Origin: Pseudomonadota bacterium
Lineage (GTDB): Bacteria; SZUA-182; DTGQ01
Length of the DNA stretch: 40,193 nucleotides
Assembly: GCA_030625085.1 (NCBI GenBank)
Contig: DAOURK010000028.1
Coordinates: 1-40,193, forward strand
Direction: 5' to 3'
Numbering within the stretch: position 1 is the stretch's first letter; the number at the start of each line of letters is the position of its first letter. The notes under the pieces were generated by a model that saw only the letters and a program-made list of their open reading frames with translations, was not told where the DNA came from and did no database searches. A program made the position numbers and the translations under genes. Shown here one piece after another: positions 15,191 to 24,866 of this stretch.

Positions 15191-18113
15191 AAAAATATAT
15201 AAGGCAACCCGCCCTTTTCCAATTAACCGGTATGTTAGCATAGCGCTCTTTTTAAGTTTCATTTTTCTTCTATCATCCTGCGGAGGTTCCGGTGGAAATA
15301 ATGTGCCATCTAATACATTTCTCCTATCCGGTCGAATCAACGGCCCCGTTCAAGAAGGAATCACCCTTCAGGTGAGGGAGGGAAACACTCCAATCAATAC
15401 TACGGTGACAGATGAAAATGGGCAATATTCCTTTACTCTACCCTCTGGTCTCTATACTATTATTCCCTCTCTAGACAAATATATTTTTACTCCCAGCAGC
15501 CAAAGCCTGACACTTAATGGAAACACTGAAGCTCATTTTATTTCTTCCTTTAAACCATATACATTATCAGGCGCTATTACGGGAGATATCCACGCAGAAG
15601 GTGTACTGCTCGATATAGAGGGTTATGATATTACAGGCAATATGGTAAATAAAAATATCACCTCCAATTCCGACGGCAGCTTTGAATTTACTGCTCTGCA
15701 AAGTGGATCTTATACAATCACACCCTGTCTTGAGGGATATGCTTTTACGCCTCCCTATACAGCGGTAGTGGTTACAGGAACAAGTGACATAATAGATAAA
15801 AATTTTGAAGCACGCTACCTATGGGATTTCCAACAATGGCCCTATTCAATACAAAATGCTGTTTTCTCTTCTCCCGCTTGCGCATCGAACGGTACTATTT
15901 ATATAGGTTGTGATGATTATACCCTCTATGCCTTTGATTCCGACGGCTCATTAAAATGGCACTACACAACCCAGGACAAAATACGTTCCTCACCGGCTAT
16001 CGGACCTGACGGGACCATTTATATTGGCAGCGACGATCAAAACCTTTATGCCCTCAGCCCTAATGGCAGCTTGAAATGGACCTATCCCACTCAGGACAAA
16101 ATTCAATCCTCACCGGGTATCGGACCTGATGGGACCATTTACGTTGGCAGCGATGACTATAACCTTTATGCCCTCAATCCTAACGGCGGCCTGAAATGGA
16201 CATACCCCACCCAGGACAAAATACGTTCCTCGGCGGCTATCGGACCTGACGGGTCCATTTATATTGGCAGTGATGATTATAACCTTTATGCCCTCAATCC
16301 TGACGGTTCCCTGAAATGGACATATCTCACCCGGGACAAAATTCAATCTTCTCCGGCTGTTGGCCCTGATGGAACCATTTACGTTGGCAGCGATGACTAT
16401 AACCTTTATGCCCTCAACCCCAATGGCAGCCTGAAATGGTCTAACCCTACCCTGGATAAGATACGATCATCACCGGCTATCGGACCTGATCGTTATATTT
16501 ATGTAGGTAGCGACGATGGTTGCCTGTATGCCTTTACTTCAAACGGCACCCTCAGATGGTCATATGCCACTCAGGGCAAAATCCGATCTTCACCGGCGCT
16601 GGGTGGTGACGAAACCATCTGGGTGGGAAGTGATGACCAGCGAATCTATAGTCTTAAAGCTGATGGTTCACTTAAGGCAATTTTCAGCACCCAAGGTCCT
16701 ATTCAATCCTCCCCTGCCATAACAAATGAGGATACACTCTTTATTGGCAGCAATGATGGAAACATCTACGCCTTGCCTGCTTATTGTCAGGGAATGCCCC
16801 AAGACTGTTGGCCCATGTTTAGAAAAGATAACCGGCACTCGGCTCAAAGCCGACAGATCTCCCTTTATACTATCTCCGGGGAAATTTCCGGTGATGCTGT
16901 AAAAGGAATTATGGTAAAACTCAAAAATAAATATAATGATGATTTGGTAAACGAGACCATCACAGATCAGGAAGGGGTATTCAGCCTAAGGGCCCCTAAT
17001 GAGGATTATACTCTCACGCCCACTAAATCAGGCTACCAATTCATACCCCCTTATATAACAATGAGCGTTAATGATTGGCCTAGTCCCGGTCATCAGTTCT
17101 CCTCAATTAGCCTGATTGGGACCTTTAAATGGAAACTTACCACCAATAATGCCATCTATTCTTCAGCGGCTATCGGCCCTGACGGCACTATTTATATAGG
17201 AAGTTACGATAAGAAACTTTATGCTGTTAATCCGAGCGGAAGATTTTACTGGGCCTATCCCACTCAGGAAGGCATCTTTGCCTCGCCAGTCGTTGACCCC
17301 GAAAAAGAAACCATTTACATAGGCAGTACTGATCATTATGTTTATGCGTTAAACTTCCAGGGAAATAGAAAATGGCGAACTCTATTGGGCGATAACATTC
17401 TCTCCACCGCCGCTATTGGTTCGGATGGGACCGTCTATATCGGATGTAACGACACATATCTCTATGCTCTTAACCCTGCGAATGGAGAAAAAATATGGTC
17501 GACACACCTGACCGACATGGTCTCCTCTCCAGCCATTGGCCCTGATGGGACTATTTATGTGGGAGCAGGCAGCTTCACCAAAAACACTGGGCTCTTTTAT
17601 GCTGTAAACCCTGGAGATGGGAGTATTAAATGGACCGCCGACAAATGTATTCTCTCGCGTCCGGCTATAGGAGACGATGGAATTATCTATGCGGGAAGCG
17701 TGGACACAAAAATCTATGCCCTTCACCCTGATACGGGTCTTCCTGAATGGAGTTATAAAACAGGGGGAAAGATATTTTCCTGCCCTGTCATAGGACCTGA
17801 CGGCATCATATACATTGGCAGTGACGATACGAAAATGTATGCCCTCACCCCTTCAGGATCACTCAAATGGGCTGCATATACTGGAGGAGAAGTCCGTTCC
17901 GCCGCCGCTGTCGGCCCTGACGGCACCATCTATGTCGGGAGCAGGGATCAATATTTATACGCTTTTGATCCGGATACGGGCAATCAAAAATGGCGTTTTC
18001 ACACAGATGATGTCATTACTTCCATTCCCGCCGTTGGAACAGACGGCACTATTTATGTAGGGAATCAAGAAGGTTTATTTTACGCCATATATGGTGAAGA
18101 CGAAGCATTATAA
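15177..18113 (+). CDS. Large PQQ-type repeat lipoprotein with CarboxypepD-regulatory-like domains (2)
   Basis: The product is 978 aa. The signal peptide ends with FLSFIFLLSSCGGSGG (lipobox LSSC). Two beta-sandwich domains follow (LLSGRINGPVQEGITLQV and LSGAITGDIHAEGVLLDIEG). Next comes a propeller with eight or so 40-residue repeats of the form DGTIYIGSDDxNLYAL, and a third CarboxypepD-like domain (YTISGEISGDAVKGIMVKL). A second propeller closes the protein. Between 15841 and 16680 the repeats are exactly 120 bp each with no indels, a sign of recent expansion or conversion. ATG 15177 has GGAAGAG (15164-15170) and overlaps the previous stop by 14 bases, so the pair is co-translated. Likely an envelope scaffold or adhesion/binding protein; activity unknown. 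Confidence 0.82.
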   Translation: MSGFKKIYKATRPFPINRYVSIALFLSFIFLLSSCGGSGGNNVPSNTFLLSGRINGPVQEGITLQVREGNTPINTTVTDENGQYSFTLPSGLYTIIPSLDKYIFTPSSQSLTLNGNTEAHFISSFKPYTLSGAITGDIHAEGVLLDIEGYDITGNMVNKNITSNSDGSFEFTALQSGSYTITPCLEGYAFTPPYTAVVVTGTSDIIDKNFEARYLWDFQQWPYSIQNAVFSSPACASNGTIYIGCDDYTLYAFDSDGSLKWHYTTQDKIRSSPAIGPDGTIYIGSDDQNLYALSPNGSLKWTYPTQDKIQSSPGIGPDGTIYVGSDDYNLYALNPNGGLKWTYPTQDKIRSSAAIGPDGSIYIGSDDYNLYALNPDGSLKWTYLTRDKIQSSPAVGPDGTIYVGSDDYNLYALNPNGSLKWSNPTLDKIRSSPAIGPDRYIYVGSDDGCLYAFTSNGTLRWSYATQGKIRSSPALGGDETIWVGSDDQRIYSLKADGSLKAIFSTQGPIQSSPAITNEDTLFIGSNDGNIYALPAYCQGMPQDCWPMFRKDNRHSAQSRQISLYTISGEISGDAVKGIMVKLKNKYNDDLVNETITDQEGVFSLRAPNEDYTLTPTKSGYQFIPPYITMSVNDWPSPGHQFSSISLIGTFKWKLTTNNAIYSSAAIGPDGTIYIGSYDKKLYAVNPSGRFYWAYPTQEGIFASPVVDPEKETIYIGSTDHYVYALNFQGNRKWRTLLGDNILSTAAIGSDGTVYIGCNDTYLYALNPANGEKIWSTHLTDMVSSPAIGPDGTIYVGAGSFTKNTGLFYAVNPGDGSIKWTADKCILSRPAIGDDGIIYAGSVDTKIYALHPDTGLPEWSYKTGGKIFSCPVIGPDGIIYIGSDDTKMYALTPSGSLKWAAYTGGEVRSAAAVGPDGTIYVGSRDQYLYAFDPDTGNQKWRFHTDDVITSIPAVGTDGTIYVGNQEGLFYAIYGEDEAL
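15841..16780 (+). repeat. Tandem array of 120-bp coding repeats
   Basis: Seven to eight consecutive units share the same 120-base phase, each containing text like ATCGGACCTGACGGGACCAT, GGCAGCGACGAT, CTTTATGCCCTCAA and TGAAATGG. Units at 16081, 16201 and 16321 are the most alike. The array encodes propeller blades of the lipoprotein at 15177. Confidence 0.85.
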
Positions 18114-18147
18114 AAAGATAATAGTCTTCAATAAATCATCTATCAAT

Positions 18148-19410
18148 TCAGCGATTCTCACTCAAAATCTCACGTGTTAATCCCATATTCTTCATATGCC
18201 GATAGAGAGTGGCTTTATGAATCCCTAACAGACGGGCAGCCTGTGTGATATTTCCCTTGGCAGCTTGAAAAGCACGGGTGATCAATTCTTTTGTCAATTC
18301 TTTTGGTCCGGATGAAGCCGCTGAAGGCTTGGTATAAAAAACATCAATAACTGGTGAGCCTTTCCCGTCCGGTAACCGGCCCGAATTATTCGAAACAGAT
18401 GATCCGGGAATACCTGTCTGAGAGGACCGCCAATTCGCATCTCCCAAACGGGGACTATCAGCATCAAAGGGAAGAAGGGCTACCCGGTTCGGAAATTGAT
18501 CTATCTGACTTGTGGGGCTTGGCAACCGCAATCCGGCAGGATATTGAGGCATAATAATAGCCGGCTTGCTTGCCTTTTGATTTTCCCATTGATACAAATT
18601 CCATTCTCCGGCGGCAAAATAATCCCTCTCTCGAATCCATTCATTAAAAGCATTATGCCCAATAATTCTCCCGCGAGATTCTACATAAACCCTTTCCAGA
18701 ACATTCCGCAACTCTCGTATATTCCCGGGCCAATGGTATTCTTTAAGCAATTTTAACGCCTCGGGAGTCAAACCAACCACCTGGCGGTTATAGCGATGAT
18801 TCAGCATCTTGAGGAAATGATTTACCAGTAAATCTATATCGCCGGTCCTCTCCCGAAGGGGAGGCACATGAATCCGAAATACGGCCAGACGATGATAGAG
18901 ATCAGCTCGGAAACGACCCATGGCCACGGCTTGCTCCAGGAAAATATTCGTAGAGGCAATAATCCGAACATCCACAGCATATTCCTCTTCTCCTCCAACG
19001 CGCTCAATAGTCCCTTCTTCCAGCACGCGTAACAACTTAGCCTGTGTTCTGGCAGGCATATCACCGATTTCATCAAGAAAAAGCGAGCCTTTGTCGGCTC
19101 GTTCAAAACGGCCTTTATGGGTCTTAATGGCTCCGGTAAAAGAACCCCGCTCATGTCCGAATAATTCAGACTCAAATAATTCTTCAGACAAAGCACAACA
19201 GTTTACAGCCACAAAGGACCTTACCCTGCGGGTGCTCAGTTGGTGAAGCGCTCTGGCAATAAGTTCTTTACCCGTGCCAGTTTCTCCGGTGATAATTACT
19301 GATGCCTCAGCCGGTCCATATATGTCGATCTTATGGAATACCCCCTTAATAGCGGGGCTTGCTCCGATAATACCTATAAAGCTAGGAATATGATCATCCA
19401 AATCTTTCAT
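18148..19410 (-). CDS. Sigma-54-dependent transcription activator without a sensor domain
   Basis: The product is 420 aa. The AAA+ module begins almost at the N-terminus: Walker A TGETGTGKE (41-49), the sigma-54 contact loop in the form GSFTGA (89-94, usually GAFTGA), Walker B SLFLDEIGD (109-117), then RLAVFRIHVPPLRER and YHWPGNIRELRNVLE. A linker of about 100 residues is rich in Pro, Ser and Gly. A Fis-type helix-turn-helix closes the protein (NITQAARLLGIHKATLYRHM). There is no receiver, GAF or PAS domain, so activity may be controlled by a partner protein or by expression level. It is convergent with the PQQ operon (34-base gap). Its target promoters are unknown; no clear -24/-12 element was seen nearby. 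Confidence 0.88.
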   Translation of the reverse strand: MKDLDDHIPSFIGIIGASPAIKGVFHKIDIYGPAEASVIITGETGTGKELIARALHQLSTRRVRSFVAVNCCALSEELFESELFGHERGSFTGAIKTHKGRFERADKGSLFLDEIGDMPARTQAKLLRVLEEGTIERVGGEEEYAVDVRIIASTNIFLEQAVAMGRFRADLYHRLAVFRIHVPPLRERTGDIDLLVNHFLKMLNHRYNRQVVGLTPEALKLLKEYHWPGNIRELRNVLERVYVESRGRIIGHNAFNEWIRERDYFAAGEWNLYQWENQKASKPAIIMPQYPAGLRLPSPTSQIDQFPNRVALLPFDADSPRLGDANWRSSQTGIPGSSVSNNSGRLPDGKGSPVIDVFYTKPSAASSGPKELTKELITRAFQAAKGNITQAARLLGIHKATLYRHMKNMGLTREILSENR

Positions 19411-20011
19411 GCCTTATCATTAGCTTATAACACTAAGACGCCCATATTAAATATATTCAAATATTGCACCAAAAATCATACCAAATGTCAAGTTAGATCC
19501 CTGCTTATATAGGGATGCCCTTTATACTACTCCCGATTACCAATTATCATATCGAACTCCTTTTTCCGGCTACACCTTCGCCTTTTTTGTGGCCTTCCCA
19601 ATTAGAAGAAAGCCCATTTCATCTAATCTGAACAAAAATTTAAACGATCGTTTTTACTATCCACAGAAGAAGATAAAAAGGTCTGACAAACTTCTTGGCA
19701 GGATATAAAAATTAAATCTATTTTGACGTTTTCTTCTAATCCTAAAATAGCGCCCCAGGGGGCACACTCCGAAGTGCTGTTGCGTCGGCTAAAAGTATAT
19801 CTTTTGGACCAGATATAAAAAAGGTTACGATAATGGTACTTTAAATAAAAATTCCTAACCCGGACAAGCCGGAACCAAAAAAGTTTTGAAATTTTCTATC
19901 ATAAAAATCACAAAATTCAGAACTAAATTCCTAATACTATCAAGATAAATGATCTGAATTACTGAGCCGGGTTAGCCGGGTTCTCATGCTTCAACACTAT
20001 GAACCAGGGGC
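19411..20011. other. Intergenic region between the activator gene and clpB
   Basis: This region is upstream of the activator gene and downstream of clpB, both on the minus strand. No gene is supported. CTAACCCGG (19855-19863) and CCGGGTTAG (19967-19975) form a distant inverted pair, AGCCGGGTT occurs twice at about 19965-19981, and the right end holds copies of a 28-bp repeat that continues into clpB. The activator promoter was not identified. Confidence 0.4.
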
Positions 20012-20066
20012 TCATGCTTCACTACCCTGAGTCGGGTTCTCATGCTTCACCACCAGTTTCCCATCT
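19983..20066. repeat. 28-bp tandem triplication across the clpB stop codon
   Basis: The string CTCATGCTTCA recurs at exactly 28-base steps (19983, 20011 and 20039), each followed by CCA/CTA-rich text and preceded by a GGG or GGTT run. The clpB stop (complement of 20012-20014) lies in the middle copy. The unit encodes VKHEN-like text on the minus strand, so the repeat extends or rewrites the ClpB C-terminus. Confidence 0.65.
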
Positions 20067-22642
20067 TCCATTTCCACCTTAATGCGAGCGTGATCAAGGA
20101 TATCGCCCTTGATAAGGGCCCGGCTGATGCGCGTCTCCAACTCCCTGGTGATAAAACGCTTCAGCGGCCGTGCTCCATAAACGGGATCAAATCCCTCATG
20201 GGCCAGAAAGCGTCGTGCCGGCTCGGACAATTCCAGGGTGATCTGACGGTTTTGGAGTCGCTTGCACAAATCAGCAACCAATAAATCGACTACCTTTTCA
20301 ATCTCCTCTAAAACCAAGGGTTTAAAAAGAATTATCTCATCCACCCGATTTAAAAATTCAGGCCGAAAGTGCATACGCAGCTCCTTCATAACAGCTTCGC
20401 GGGCAGGTTCCTTGATCTCTCCCTGATCGGTAATCCCTTCGATCAAAAATGAGGAGCCAATATTACTGGTCATGATAATCACTGTATTTTTAAAATCCAC
20501 CTTATGTCCCTGAGCATCGGTAATTCGGCCATCATCAAGGATCTGAAGCAACACATTAAACACATCATGATGGGCCTTTTCAATCTCATCAAACAAAATT
20601 ACCGAATAGGGCTTTCTACGTACTGCCTCGGTAAGCTGTCCCCCCTCCTCATACCCCACATACCCGGGAGGGGCGCCTATAAGACGAGACACTGTGTGTT
20701 TTTCCATATACTCGGACATATCAATACGCACCATGTTTTCTTCACTATCAAATAGGGCTTCAGACAGGGTCCTGGCCAGCTCTGTTTTCCCCACCCCGGT
20801 AGGGCCCAGAAAAATAAAAGAGCCGATTGGTTTTCGCGGATCTTTTATTCCGGATCTTGCCCTGATAACAGCATCAGCTACTAACTGCACGGCTTCATCC
20901 TGGCCTATCACGCGACGATGCAGGATCTCATCCAATTTTAAAAGCTTTTCCCGCTCACCCTCAACGAGCCGCTTTACCGGAATGCCGGTCCAGTGCGAAA
21001 CAATATCGGCAATTTCTTCTTCGGTTACCTCTTCACAAAGCATTTTCCCAACGCCCTGTTTCTGGTTCAACCGCGTCTCTTCCACTTTCAGTCGCCGCTC
21101 CACTTCAGGCAGCCGGCCATGTTTTAATTCAGCCGCCCTATTCAGGTCGTAGCTTCGTTCAGCCTTTTCAACCTCCCGCCGCAATTGCTCTATTTCCTCC
21201 CGAAGAGATTGAACTTTATGGATTGCCTGTTTTTCAGCCTCCCATTGAGCGCGCATAGCATCGGCTTTTCCTTTTAACTCTGTTAGTTCCTTGCGCAAGG
21301 TTGCCAAGCGCTCCTTGCCGGCGGCATCCTTTTCTTTTTTAAGGGCCGCTTCTTCTATTTCTAATTGCATAACCCGGCGGGTTACTTCATCCAACTCGGC
21401 AGGCATGGAATCAATTTCAGTGCGAATCATGGCACAGGCTTCATCAACCAGGTCAATGGCTTTATCCGGCAAGAATCGATCACTAATGTAGCGATTAGAC
21501 AGGGTAGCGGCAGCTACCAGGGCATTGTCCTGAATTTTAACGCCGTGATGGACCTCGAAGCGCTCGCGTAAACCACGAAGAATAGAAATAGTATCCTCGA
21601 CTGTTGGCTGTCCTACCAGAACAGGTTGAAAGCGCCTCTCTAAGGCTGCATCCTTTTCTATGTGCTTGCGATATTCATCCAGAGTAGTGGCCCCGATACA
21701 ATGAAGCTCTCCCCTGGCCAGCATTGGTTTGAGCATATTGCCGGCATCAATGGCCCCTTCAGCCTTCCCCGCACCCACAATGGTGTGCAGTTCATCAATA
21801 AACATCAAGATCCGGCCTTCACTTTGTTTTACCTCTTGCAACACTGCTTTCAAACGCTCTTCAAATTCTCCCCGATATTTAGCTCCGGCCAACAGGGCCC
21901 CCATATCGAGAGAAAAAATGCTTTTGTCTTTTAATCCTTCCGGTACATCCCCTCGCACGATTCGATGAGCCAGTCCCTCGACAACGGCCGTTTTCCCAAC
22001 TCCCGGGTCACCAATTAAAACCGGATTGTTTTTAGTTTTCCGCGAAAGAATACGAATAATGCGGCGAATCTCTGCATCCCGCCCAATAACCGGATCAAGC
22101 TTTCCTCGGCGGGCTTCCTGAACTAAATCCAGACCATAGCGCTCCAGGGCTTCGTAGGTGGATTCCGGATTGGCGCTTACTACCCTTTGGTTTCCCCGCA
22201 CATCACTTAAGGCCTGTAAAAATTTATCCCGGGTAATATTAAACTGCTTCAGCACTCGACCGGCAGCGCTTGAAGATCCCTCATCAATCATAGGCAAAAT
22301 AAGATGTTCGACAGAGATATACTCATCTTTGAGCCGTTTAGCTTCATCCTCGGCTTTCACCATGATCTGATTCAGCCTGGGCGTAATATACACCTTCCCC
22401 GACTCTCCACCAGGGCCGGAAACCCTGGGCCGCTTTTGCAACAACTGCTCTACCTCTGCTTTCAGTTCTTCAACGGGCACATCCATTTTATTCAATAAGC
22501 GCGGAACCAGGCCTTCGTGCTGTTCCAGCAAGGCCGCCAGAAGATGCTCTGCGTCAACCTCTGTGTGTCCAAAACGGATGGCTTTGGTCTGGGCTTGCTG
22601 TAAAGCTTCCTGTGACTTTTGCGTCAATCGATTCATGTCCAT
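20012..22642 (-). CDS. clpB: ATP-dependent disaggregase ClpB
   Basis: The product is 876 aa, a normal ClpB length. In order: the Clp N-terminal repeat domain ([20 protein letters not shown]), first AAA+ domain with Walker [14 protein letters not shown], Walker [11 protein letters not shown], a long coiled-coil M domain (about 400-525, rich in E/K/R), second AAA+ domain with [13 protein letters not shown] and sensor text [11 protein letters not shown], and a D2 C-terminal domain. With DnaK/DnaJ/GrpE it extracts proteins from aggregates in the cytoplasm. The M domain separates it from ClpA and ClpC. The start has AGGAG about 10 bases upstream; ATG 22636 is a second option. The extreme C-terminus ([10 protein letters not shown]) is encoded in a 28-bp tandem repeat and is probably not ancestral. 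A sigma-70-like promoter lies at 22739-22766. Confidence 0.96.
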   Translation of the reverse strand: MDMNRLTQKSQEALQQAQTKAIRFGHTEVDAEHLLAALLEQHEGLVPRLLNKMDVPVEELKAEVEQLLQKRPRVSGPGGESGKVYITPRLNQIMVKAEDEAKRLKDEYISVEHLILPMIDEGSSSAAGRVLKQFNITRDKFLQALSDVRGNQRVVSANPESTYEALERYGLDLVQEARRGKLDPVIGRDAEIRRIIRILSRKTKNNPVLIGDPGVGKTAVVEGLAHRIVRGDVPEGLKDKSIFSLDMGALLAGAKYRGEFEERLKAVLQEVKQSEGRILMFIDELHTIVGAGKAEGAIDAGNMLKPMLARGELHCIGATTLDEYRKHIEKDAALERRFQPVLVGQPTVEDTISILRGLRERFEVHHGVKIQDNALVAAATLSNRYISDRFLPDKAIDLVDEACAMIRTEIDSMPAELDEVTRRVMQLEIEEAALKKEKDAAGKERLATLRKELTELKGKADAMRAQWEAEKQAIHKVQSLREEIEQLRREVEKAERSYDLNRAAELKHGRLPEVERRLKVEETRLNQKQGVGKMLCEEVTEEEIADIVSHWTGIPVKRLVEGEREKLLKLDEILHRRVIGQDEAVQLVADAVIRARSGIKDPRKPIGSFIFLGPTGVGKTELARTLSEALFDSEENMVRIDMSEYMEKHTVSRLIGAPPGYVGYEEGGQLTEAVRRKPYSVILFDEIEKAHHDVFNVLLQILDDGRITDAQGHKVDFKNTVIIMTSNIGSSFLIEGITDQGEIKEPAREAVMKELRMHFRPEFLNRVDEIILFKPLVLEEIEKVVDLLVADLCKRLQNRQITLELSEPARRFLAHEGFDPVYGARPLKRFITRELETRISRALIKGDILDHARIKVEMEDGKLVVKHENPTQGSEA

Positions 22643-22738
22643 ATTTTTTTAACTCCTGTAATTTTTATTCAGCGCTTCTCATTCTACCTTACTTTCGGTC
22701 TAAAGGTTCATTAATTCCTATTTCGACTTCAAAAAAAT

Positions 22739-22766
22739 ACTATACCAAATTTACAAAATATTTCAA
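22739..22766 (-). promoter_or_regulatory. Sigma-70-like promoter of clpB
   Basis: On the minus strand TTGAAA (22766-22761) and TATAGT (22744-22739) are separated by 16 bases, about 95 bases upstream of the clpB start. No sigma-32-type CCCCAT -10 element is apparent, so heat control is not shown by the sequence. Confidence 0.5.
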
Positions 22767-22868
22767 AGACTTAATATTTATTTTTCTTTTTATCAATTCC
22801 CCATACCAATCACTACCCTATGCCCCTTCCAAACAAATATTTTTTCTAAGCTACATTGACTTCAATGT

Positions 22869-23002
22869 CATTAACTTAAGCTATGATTAGCTCTCATTTG
22901 TCATTTCGAACGAATGTGAGAAATCTTGTACTGCTTTACATTTAAAGATTTCTCGTCGCTAACGCTCCTCGAAATGACAGTGTATAATTCCTTAAGTTAA
23001 TG
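22869..23002. repeat. Composite inverted-repeat element, copy 3
   Basis: The outer arms CATTAACTTAAG (22869-22880) and CTTAAGTTAATG (22991-23002) are perfect. The inner arms are TTGTCATTTCGAACGAATGTGAGAAATCTT split across 22898-22927 and AAGATTTCTCGTCG to TCGAAATGACA (22945-22979). The inner unit is the same as that in the element at 13618; the outer arms differ. It lies between clpB and the Phd/VapC pair. Confidence 0.7.
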
Positions 23003-23105
23003 CGCCGTCGCTTTAAAAAGTTGCACGCGACGGTAGGAGCACTAAAACTTTCACCTCTTCGCCACGCACTACCTCTGGTATAAACAAAAATTAGATAAAT
23101 CTAAA

Positions 23106-23134
23106 TTGACTATGGTCATTAACTATGGTATAAA
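23106..23134 (+). promoter_or_regulatory. Sigma-70 promoter of the Phd/VapC pair
   Basis: TTGACT (23106-23111) and TATAAA (23129-23134) have the ideal 17-base spacing. The spacer holds two ACTATGGT words (23110-23117 and 23122-23129), a likely operator for autorepression by the antitoxin. The start codon is 52 bases downstream of the -10 box. Confidence 0.65.
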
Positions 23135-23185
23135 AAGGAATGAAGATATGAAAAAAAAAGGAAAAATGAACCAGGGGTATTAAAT

Positions 23186-23440
23186 ATGGAAACTATTGCT
23201 ATTTCAAAATTTAAAGCCACATGTCTGGCTTTAATGGAAAAAGTCAGACGTACGGGGAAACCTATTTTAGTTACTCGAAAAGGCCAACCTGTAGCTCAGG
23301 TGGTGCCTCCACCTCCGGTTAGCAAACCAAAATCATGGTTGGGGTGTTTATCATCTAAAGGAAAAATAACCGGCGATATTATCTCTCCCGTCTGTAGTGA
23401 AGGTGAATGGGAGGCTTTCAAATCTTCCAAAAATGGTTAA
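23186..23440 (+). CDS. Phd/YefM-type antitoxin
   Basis: An 84-aa protein with the classic Phd/YefM N-terminus: METIAISKFKATCLALMEKV, then RTGKPILVTRKGQPVAQVVP. This half dimerises and binds DNA; the more variable C-terminal half (WLGCLSSKGKITGDI and SEGEWEAF) should wrap the toxin. The PIN-domain toxin starts 3 bases after its stop, the normal antitoxin-first order. The promoter at 23106 carries repeated ACTATGGT words that could be the autoregulatory operator. Confidence 0.87.
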   Translation: METIAISKFKATCLALMEKVRRTGKPILVTRKGQPVAQVVPPPPVSKPKSWLGCLSSKGKITGDIISPVCSEGEWEAFKSSKNG

Positions 23441-23443
23441 ATT

Positions 23444-23839
23444 ATGAAGCTTCTTTTAGATACTCACATATGGCTATGGAGTCTTTTAGATCCAAATCGT
23501 CTTTCCGAGAAGGTAGCTAAAGAATTAGAGCAACCTACAAATGAACTCTGGTTATCCCCTATTTCTCTGTGGGAGTCAATACTTCTTCACGAAAAAGGTA
23601 AGCTTCGATTGGAACCTGATGCTTTTGCCTGGATAAAATCTGCTTTACAGCGCGTGCCCCTCAACGAAGCCCCCATCAATTATGAAGTTGCTCTACAAAG
23701 CCGTAAAGTTGAATTAGCTCATCAAGATCCTGCAGATCGATTCATTGCAGCCACAGCTCAAATATACGAGCTCACTTTAGTCACTGCCGACGACCGCCTT
23801 TTCAATTCAGACACCTATTCTCTCTTAGCTAATAGATAA
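23444..23839 (+). CDS. VapC-type PIN-domain ribonuclease toxin
   Basis: A 131-aa PIN-domain protein. The acidic metal-binding residues are in place: D6 in LLLDTHIWLWSL, E44 in SLWESILLHEKGKL, D98 in HQDPADRFIAATA and D116 in LVTADDRLF. VapC toxins cleave tRNA or rRNA with Mg2+ when the antitoxin is lost; the target here is unknown. The gene is tightly coupled to the Phd-type antitoxin upstream. ATG 23444 follows the antitoxin stop and is in the expected position for the family's first beta-strand. Confidence 0.88.
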   Translation: MKLLLDTHIWLWSLLDPNRLSEKVAKELEQPTNELWLSPISLWESILLHEKGKLRLEPDAFAWIKSALQRVPLNEAPINYEVALQSRKVELAHQDPADRFIAATAQIYELTLVTADDRLFNSDTYSLLANR

Positions 23840-23878
23840 TAAAATCGCAACAAGATATCCCCAAACAGATTATATTCC

Positions 23879-24580
23879 CTAACGTTTTCCTTCAATAACC
23901 AGGGTAATTTCTCCCTTGATACTGGCCCGTTTTTGGAGAATCTCGAGAACATCGGAAATATCCCCACGGAGCACCTCTTCAAATTTCTTGGTCATCTCTC
24001 GGACTACGCATACTCGCCGGGGGCCAAAAACAGACTGAATATCTTCCAAACAAGCCAGGAGCCGATGTGGGGATTCAAAAAAGACCAGACTTCTACCCTC
24101 TTCTTGAAGGCGGGTTAACTGATTTTGTCTCTTTTTTTTTCGCCCATCTAAGAATCCCTCAAATACAAAACGATCCGTGGGCAACCCGCAAATACTGAGG
24201 GCCCCAGTCACAGCAGAAACCCCGGGGATTGTTTCCACAGGCACTTCCTTGTCAAGGGCTTCGCGTAAAATACGAAATCCTGGGTCAGAAATACAGGGTG
24301 TGCCTGCATCAGAGACCAGGGCTATGTTTTTCCCCTCTTGTAAATACTCTACCAATTGCCTGGTGCGTTTTTGTTTACTGTATTCATGATAGCTAATTAA
24401 AGGAGTATGGATATCATAGTGTGAGAGAAGCTTTCGTGTTCTTCGGGTATCTTCGGCCGCAATTAAATCTACTTCTTTCAAGGTACGCAAGGCCCGCAGG
24501 GTAATATCTTCCAAATTCCCAATAGGCGTGCCTACAATATATAAGGTCCCTGTTTCTTGCGGTTCCTGAGTTTTCTGCAA
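23879..24580 (-). CDS. rsmI: 16S rRNA (cytidine(1402)-2'-O)-methyltransferase, short form
   Basis: The product is 233 aa. It has the tetrapyrrole-methylase-type fold of RsmI: TLYIVGTPIGNLEDITLRAL, IAAEDTRRTRKLLSHY, ALVSDAGTPCISDPG, PGVSAVTGALSICGLPTDRF and FFESPHRLLACLED. These form the SAM and active-site loops. RsmI methylates the ribose of C1402 in 16S rRNA in the cytoplasm. The protein lacks the roughly 50-residue C-terminal helical domain of E. coli RsmI, as several lineages do; it ends naturally after ITLVIEGKR. The start is TTG at 24580, supported by AAAGGAGGT (24598-24590) 9-10 bases upstream. Confidence 0.92.
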   Translation of the reverse strand: MQKTQEPQETGTLYIVGTPIGNLEDITLRALRTLKEVDLIAAEDTRRTRKLLSHYDIHTPLISYHEYSKQKRTRQLVEYLQEGKNIALVSDAGTPCISDPGFRILREALDKEVPVETIPGVSAVTGALSICGLPTDRFVFEGFLDGRKKKRQNQLTRLQEEGRSLVFFESPHRLLACLEDIQSVFGPRRVCVVREMTKKFEEVLRGDISDVLEILQKRASIKGEITLVIEGKR

Positions 24581-24660
24581 TCTAAATTAACCTCCTTTAG
24601 CCTTTAAATAAAGGCATCTTTCATAAAGCACAATAAGTAATTTACAGTTTTTTAAGATAC

Positions 24661-24751
24661 CACACAAAGACACAGAGCCACAAAGAAAGAGTAAAAGAGA
24701 AAAATCTTGGACATAAAGCATAATCCTTTGTGATCTTTGTGTCTTTGTGTG
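24661..24751. repeat. Inverted repeat with CACAAAGACAC words
   Basis: CACACAAAGACACAGAGCC (24661-24679) followed by ACAAAG is mirrored by CTTTGTGATCTTTGTGTC (24726-24743) followed by TTTGTGTG. It is an imperfect 25-bp stem with a 40-base A-rich loop. The type is a commonly seen dispersed non-coding repeat. It lies between rsmI and the divergent sulfatase-superfamily gene. Confidence 0.6.
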
Positions 24752-24866
24752 AGGATAAAAACTATAATAGTCTACTTTTTTCAAAAAGTGTAAACTGATA
24801 AATAAATGATGCCTAAATAAAAACTATAAAATGAGAATTGCCGAAAAAAACTTGACAACTCTCCTT

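Noticed and set aside
13967-18113. PQQ repeats considered as quinoprotein dehydrogenases.
   Set aside because: Both proteins are lipoproteins made only of short propeller repeats and beta-sandwich domains. No disulfide ring, Ca-binding or PQQ-contact motif of dehydrogenases was seen.
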